Source of the DNA: Misgurnus anguillicaudatus
Lineage: Eukaryota > Chordata > Actinopteri > Cypriniformes > Cobitidae
Assembly: GCF_027580225.2 (NCBI RefSeq)
Contig: NC_073358.2
Span: forward strand, 50,205,501-50,269,500
Direction: 5' to 3'
DNA length: 64,000 nt
Shown: positions 58,501 through 64,000 of the stretch, one piece after another
Layout: every line of letters starts with the position of its first letter
Numbering within the stretch: position 1 is the first letter of the stretch
Notes under the pieces: model-generated
The model's database searches: none
What the model was told of the DNA's origin: nothing
The model's input: only the letters and a program-made list of their open reading frames with translations
Translations under genes and position numbers: made by a program

Positions 58501-61500
58501 TTATTGTAGCCAATGCTAAAGAGTTTGATACATATGGATATTTGTTGTTTTTGAAAGGTAATCACACTGCAAAGAAAGCTGAACCCAATGATGAAACCCA
58601 GCCAGATGGATTTATTGTTGAAACTGAAACCTATCAAGAAGTTTATATGGAAGAGAAAATCATCACTCAATGTCAAATGGCATTGTTGCCGTCTTTTTTA
58701 CAGGTGAGGCTAGATCTGAATAGAGTGATATCAAGTGATGATATATTTTCTGCTGTCTTGGTGGCAAAATAAAACGAAAAATATGAAAACTTAAAAACCA
58801 TTTTATTTTTATTTCAATTTATTTATTTATTTTAAATCTAACATTCACGTTTTTCAGGAAATCCCAACCATGCTCCTTAGTCTGCCAAACGTCAGTTCTT
58901 GCTCTGTCCCCAAAAGCGTCTCAATTGTTAAGGATAAGATCTCTTAGATCTCTCTTCTACAGTCTGTCTTTGAGCCTTAAAAACTATTGAGGTTTTTTTT
59001 CAAGTCTTACTTTATGTCCTTAGGATGTTATCCTTCTGTTTCCTTAAAACGAAATTGTCAACAAATGTCTCTGCACCGGGTACCCGACTGCTTTAAACAT
59101 GCCACAGAAAAAAATATGTTCCACTCAACTTTAGTCATTTCTTTGGCTGACAATATTCATGATGGCTGACAAAAAATGTCACTCTGGTTTTACAGCTTGT
59201 TTTTTTTTTTTTTTTTACAATTTGTTCAATCAAAGCAGCTTTACATAAATACTGTTAAAACTGTGACTGCCTATGCTGTTTTGATCTTTATTTTGATATA
59301 TTATTTGCGCAGATATTCATACAGCAAAATATTCCACCCTAGCAATTTTTTTTAAGAATGCTGGCGGAGAACGATTTAATATTCATTGATCTGTTGTTTT
59401 ATGAGTTTTTATATGTTTATATTGTTATTATTGAACCTTATTTATTTTGCTGCTTGCATAAAAGATCATGGGTTCCAACCCAGGGAACACACATAAAAAT
59501 GTATATCATGTAATGCACATTTAATACATTAATTTTTTAAATATATATATAAATATACATTGTATTGTATTGTTTTGTATTGCATAAGCATATTTTAATT
59601 TTAATTCTATCAATTATTTTAAGAAAAAAAAACCAAAAACACAAACACTGACCTACAAGGTGTTGATATCTACTGGTGGTGAGGACATAAGGGACTGTCA
59701 CCTGACACTAGTGGACTCAAACAATGTGAGCAGTCAAAAAACCCTGGTGAAAAAAAGCTGCTTTGCAAAGGTAAGAACTTGACTATTTTAATACAATATA
59801 TACTGGTTGTTGGGTCTTGTTTGTGCACATATCTATGCAATCAGAATGTAACTATTCCAAACCATATTTTTCCTGCTTTAAACTTGTACAAATACTTTAC
59901 CTCTGTGTGGGAATGGTTTAATTTGGGGCAATTACGTGTTAATATAGATGTATGGGATACAGATATACTGGAGCGGGTTAAACACTAAAGAGACACTCTG
60001 AAAATCACCTAGTGAAAAAGGTCCTGGAAAAAACAGAAAATAAGAAATAGTTTTGGATTGAACATAAAGAAGCCCAGAACATGCAAAATACTTAATATAA
60101 ATATTAGTCCCATGATGGTAAAACCAACAATACATCCTTCCTTCCTACCATCAGCTGTAGATATAATGTTGCGCAACAAGACTCAAAGGAAATAATCATA
60201 TTAAATTATATAATCAAAACTAAAGTCAGGAATATTATAGTCTCAGCTTCAGACATCACCACCCACAATCGTAAAAAATTCTGAAAATTAAGGTTGTGGG
60301 TCCATTTGGTTGGGCTCCATGAAGAAAACGGTTTAAAAATCATTGCATTTAAAAAATGCTGAAAGTTTTTTGCATTTATTTCTAAATAATCGTTGTGAAG
60401 AAGTCGGGGTGGGCAGACTGGGACCCGTGTTTCTTTATTTGCATTATTTTGTAAGACAAACAACAATTCTCAAGTGCCATTTGTGCTGGAAGTAGTAATA
60501 TCACTCATCAATCTTTCTCACTCATAATTCAGTTGTATAACCCGTCTCTATATACAGACAATTTGCTAAACTACACCCCCTTGCCAGAATCAGATTAATA
60601 AAAAGAACATATTGTAAAATGAGATAAATACCTCTGGACTTATTATTATGTCAAATTTTATTTACAATTATTTGAAACTAACCTGTGACATCCTGTCTCA
60701 TGCAATATAAATAAGGGATAATGTATATGCAGCATGTTGTTATTGCAGAAATAAGCCCTGGCAGTTTGATCAGGACACAACACATACACTCTATTGGATT
60801 TGGCCTGGGCAAACGCAAGGAAATTTGGGTTAAAAAAAATGATTGGGTAAATGTACTACACAAATAGGCAAAGTTAAGTCACAGTTCTATCTTGATGGGT
60901 CAACAAGAAATGTAAAAAACCCAGCTAAATTTTGGAAAACTATCAATTCAATGAAAACAGTATAAAACTCTTCATATTCAGCACTTCCTAAAATTGTACA
61001 GATAAAATGGATATAGTTGATCTCTTTAACAACCACTTTGCCTCTGTCGGACTCTTTTTATAAGTCTGAGAGTTTTTTCACCCCAAACCTCTTTACTTTT
61101 AAGCCAATTTCAAGGTTTTATTCCCGTTACAAAACATAAATTGTAAAAACTCAGCTGATCTTGATAGGCTTGACTCTGAAACTTCTTCTGAAACTTACAG
61201 CTAATATTATTGTTGAACCAATAACTTATATTTTTTATCTTTACAACAAAACATTATACCTTGATTTTGGTTATAAAAACTTGGATCCAATTATTGAATG
61301 GTTTAAAAATTATCTGTTTAGTAGATATCATGTCACTTCTAAAGGCATTATGTCAGGGGTGGCAGAACTCAAGGTTCCATATTAGGGCAATTTTTTCTAA
61401 ATCTAAATAAATTATTTGTACAAATGTAGATACATACAGCTGTACATCTTTATGTGGATGATATCATCATATACACACTCTAAAAATGTCTGGGTTATTT

Positions 61501-62975
61501 TTGCCCCATGGGTAAATATTGGACAGAACACACCGCTGGGTTAAAATGGACCAAATGCTGGGTTGTTTCAACCCAACTGCTGGGTTATTATAATTCATGG
61601 TTGTATAACAACAAGCAAACATTGGGTCATTTTCAACCCAGTGTTCTGTCCAATATTTAGCCACTAAATGTACTACGTCTAGAGCTCCATATGAGAAATT
61701 GCAGGATCCTTTCACAGTTCTACAATTACTAATTTTTTTTTTACAAAATGTATGTTATTCACTTACTCCAGCAATGTACAGGATTTGCCTCAAATGATCA
61801 CTCTATATGACTAGAAAATTCTTATTCGATGAAAAGCTCACATTTAAACCTCATATAGATAAGGCTTGTTTTAATTTAAAAGTAAAAAATTAACTTTTTG
61901 CTGCTACCTTTTTATCGGTTATAGGCATTCTGTACATGCAGACAGCAAAGTCTGTTTTATGCTCGCTGGATTTTATTTACCATTCTGCTTTATGCTTTGT
62001 TACTAAAGCCGATTATTCTACAAATCATTTTGTACAGTTTATCACGTTGGCCTTCACTCTCAATTTGTAGACAGCATCACTGGCTTATTTTTATTTTATA
62101 AGGCAGTGATAGGATTGTTGCCTTCTATCAGTTTTCTCTTTGGTAGAAAACAAAAGATACAATCTTAATTCAAAAAGTAGCATTTTTTTACTATGCTGTA
62201 AATTCAAAATTTGGTAAAATTGCCTTCCGTTACAATGCCCCTTCAACCTGGAATGCACCTTATTCAGCCTGCCGCCATGTTGACTCCAATCCGAGGCTGT
62301 GAGTGATGGACGTCCAGAGCGTGCACTTTAAACTTATTGTTTTGTATCAGGATGCTGGTCATTTAGCCATTAAAACACATAAAACACATAATTTTACAAA
62401 TTTCCACAGGACAAAGAACCTCAGAAAACGTGAGTTGTTAAAATTAGAAAGGACATATGACCTAATTTGAGATAAGAATTGAGTGCATTGTGCACATAAT
62501 ATCTGTTTTGTTACTAATTTCTCATGTTGTAAGCATGTTTACTTTTCTTTAAAACTTAGGATACAGAAAAGAAAACAGTGCTTCTGAGATATGACAATAA
62601 CATTTCTCAAACAAAAACATTTCATTACAGGATGTCACCATTGACATCACATCGGAAAAGACCCTTGGAAACATTGTCCTGGTGAAACTTGAAAATGAAA
62701 AATCTCAGTGGTATTGTTGGGATATCAAAGTGAAAACTCCCTCTGGAAAGTGCTTTGAGTTCCCATGTCATCGCTGGTTAGATGGAAAAGAAGTGATTAT
62801 TAGAGAGGGCAGTGGTATGTACAGACTCTTTGTTCAATATCGAGTTGTTAATAAAGGTTTTTGTGTGTGTAAGTATTTCTTTGTGTGTTCACTTAGCTCG
62901 ACTGCCTCAGGATGACGCCCAATTCCTTCAAAAACAAAGAAAAAAAGAACTGGAATCTAGAAGGACAACATTCAG
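55578..62975 (+). CDS. Lipoxygenase (arachidonate LOX family), 5' half: N-terminal extension and PLAT domain, five exons, incomplete at right edge
   Basis: Coding exons 55578-55665, 58558-58703, 59624-59770, 62631-62814 and 62897-62975. All borders are AG/GT and all phases fit, giving 215 residues before the window's last exon ends in phase 2. Residues 1-78 are an extension not typical of ALOX proteins. It has basic clusters KRPR (5-8) and KHPRKEK (18-24), which look like a bipartite nuclear signal, then an acidic stretch. The PLAT/C2-like domain starts at TYKVLISTGGED (about 88-99) and continues with LGNIVLVKLE, WYCWDIKVKTPSGKCFEFPC and HRWL. RLPQDD and KKELESRRTTFR mark the linker to the catalytic domain, which must lie to the right. 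The last two exons match the sizes of ALOX exons 2 and 3. The PLAT loop before WYC is shorter than in ALOX5. Which paralogue it is cannot be told. Confidence 0.85.
57342..57718. repeat. MITE (TTAAAGGTGCAGTGTGTAA termini), LOX intron 1
   Basis: TTAAAGGTGCAGTGTGTAA on the left is exactly inverted as TTTACACACTGCACCTTTAA on the right. 377 bp, non-coding; a repeat type common in fish. Confidence 0.75.
60840..62270 (+). pseudogene. L2-like LINE reverse transcriptase relic, LOX intron 3
   Basis: Scattered plus-strand frames read as the RT and C-terminal part of an L2/CR1-type LINE. They include WFKNYLFSRYHVTS near 61300, then LYVDDIIIYTL with the YVDD catalytic motif (61451-61474), FKPHIDKA near 61840, YHSALCFVTKADYSTNH near 61980 and YNAPSTWNA near 62240. 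It is broken by many stops and by the insertion at 61478-61665. It has the same orientation as the host gene. Confidence 0.65.
61478..61665. repeat. CTGGGTT-rich palindromic MITE nested in LINE relic
   Basis: Sits directly after the YVDD codons. Repeats of GCTGGGTT and AACCCA in opposite orientation, with ATATTGGACAGAACAC on the left inverted as GTGTTCTGTCCAATAT on the right. A relative is at 58060-58165. Confidence 0.6.
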
Positions 62976-63017
62976 GTTTGAATGTTCATTTGATGTCCTT
63001 TTTTTCCTGCATTTATA

Positions 63018-63855
63018 CAGTTTATTTTAAAGCAACACTATGTAGTTTTTTGACCTTTAAATAATGTCTGTAAAATTATTTCAGTGATAGAACAACTTTT
63101 AACTGGACAAATTGTACTGTTGTTGCAACCTGAGCAGCCTCCTAGCTGCTACTAGCACACTCTGAAAGTGGCGGTGGAGGGAAACACTTTAATATGCTGA
63201 CATATTATACAGTAAAAGTTGAAAACAATATTTGATATTTTCAGAATTTAAATAAAAAGGTTTAAATAACAGCATTTATTAAAAATATTTTCTATGTGTC
63301 TTCACTATCAATTAATATCAATTTTATTATCATTTTAAATATAAAATATAATTGCCTGTTTCACATACAAGTCTTGAGCCTAAATGTAGGGGTGGTAAAA
63401 GTACTGAAAGGTTATACTCGAGTAAAAGTATATATAGGCCTACCTAAATAAAGAATGACTCCAGTAAAAGAAAGTCATCAATTCAAACATCACTTTAGTA
63501 AAAGTACCAATGTATCTAATTTAAAACGTACTTACAGTAAGTACCGAGAGTAAAAAGTAAATATTACAATTAACTGTATAGCAATAAATAAGCAGATAAA
63601 TTGTTTTGGGAGTGATATGCAATGTTTTTATTGAACAAATGATAAGATATAGTGCAATTAAGAATTTGTTAGATTTGCAATCATAGAGACAATTAAGCAC
63701 CTAACACAGTATAGGGGTTGAACTTGCATCAGATCAAACACATGTGAAACCCGTGTGATCACATGTGAAAAAGAGCTAAAAAAGCTCAAAATTACATAGT
63801 TTTCTCCTTATGTTAAAATTAACGGATGCTAACATTGTCTTCATTGATGTCCAAC
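63018..63855. repeat. Non-coding with interspersed repeats
   Basis: Within the next LOX intron. AAAGCAACACTATGTAGTTT at 63031 is the start of a common fish short repeat. 63386-63560 is a diverged relative of the ACTTGAGTA-rich repeat at 7331. No exon recognised. Confidence 0.4.
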
Positions 63856-64000
63856 TAGTGATGAAAATTTTCGTTCATTTAGGTGACTTGTTTATTATCA
63901 GTTCGTTCAGACTCAAAACAGCGGCTCGGTCAGTGAAGGGCGAATTCATTCAGTACGTTGAGCCAATTATATGCTTGGCCACAACGTATACTCGATTGCC
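63856..64000. mobile_element. Possible left end of a second hAT-like element, cut by window edge
   Basis: TAGTGATG followed by TTTTCGTTCATT resembles the terminal and subterminal words of the element at 2291-4809. The other end is outside the window, so this is tentative. Confidence 0.3.

Overview
The window looks like vertebrate (teleost) nuclear DNA. It has intron-split genes with GT-AG borders, AT-rich non-coding DNA, and many fish-type transposons (DIRS, chromodomain Ty3/gypsy, L2-like LINE, hAT, piggyBac and foldback MITEs). The repeat spectrum suggests a cyprinid or close relative, which is an inference. No prokaryotic operon, CRISPR array or RNA gene was seen.

Only two host genes are supported. 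(1) A complete nine-exon ectonucleoside triphosphate diphosphohydrolase, best matched to ENTPD8, lies on the minus strand (36116 down to 25254). All intron phases agree and the product is 499 residues with two terminal membrane segments and all five apyrase conserved regions. (2) The first five coding exons of a lipoxygenase lie on the plus strand (55578 to 62975), with a TATA box just upstream. They encode an unusual basic N-terminal extension and then the PLAT domain; the catalytic part lies beyond the right edge.

Layout: 1-9650 holds DNA-transposon remnants, a hAT-like element with 8-bp target duplication, a TTAA-flanked piggyBac-type MITE and a LINE fragment. 9651-15493 is a full-length but decayed DIRS element (minus) with inverted ends and an internal circle-junction copy. 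17404-20181 is a complete non-autonomous LTR element with one long Pro/Gln-repeat ORF. 20555-24560 holds foldback elements and dispersed repeats. 25254-36116 is entpd8, with introns loaded with MITEs. 36117-42500 is non-coding with a DNA transposon and a large foldback. 42549-55405 is a threefold tandem repeat; its second copy carries a chromodomain gypsy element (45473-51527). 55539-62975 is the lipoxygenase 5' half with an L2-like relic in intron 3. The last kilobase is repeats.

The most interesting structural point is that both LTR elements seem to use self-priming. The bases one nucleotide after the 5' LTR are complementary to the predicted first bases of the element's own transcript, as known for the Tf1/sushi group. 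The small element may therefore be moved by relatives of the large one.
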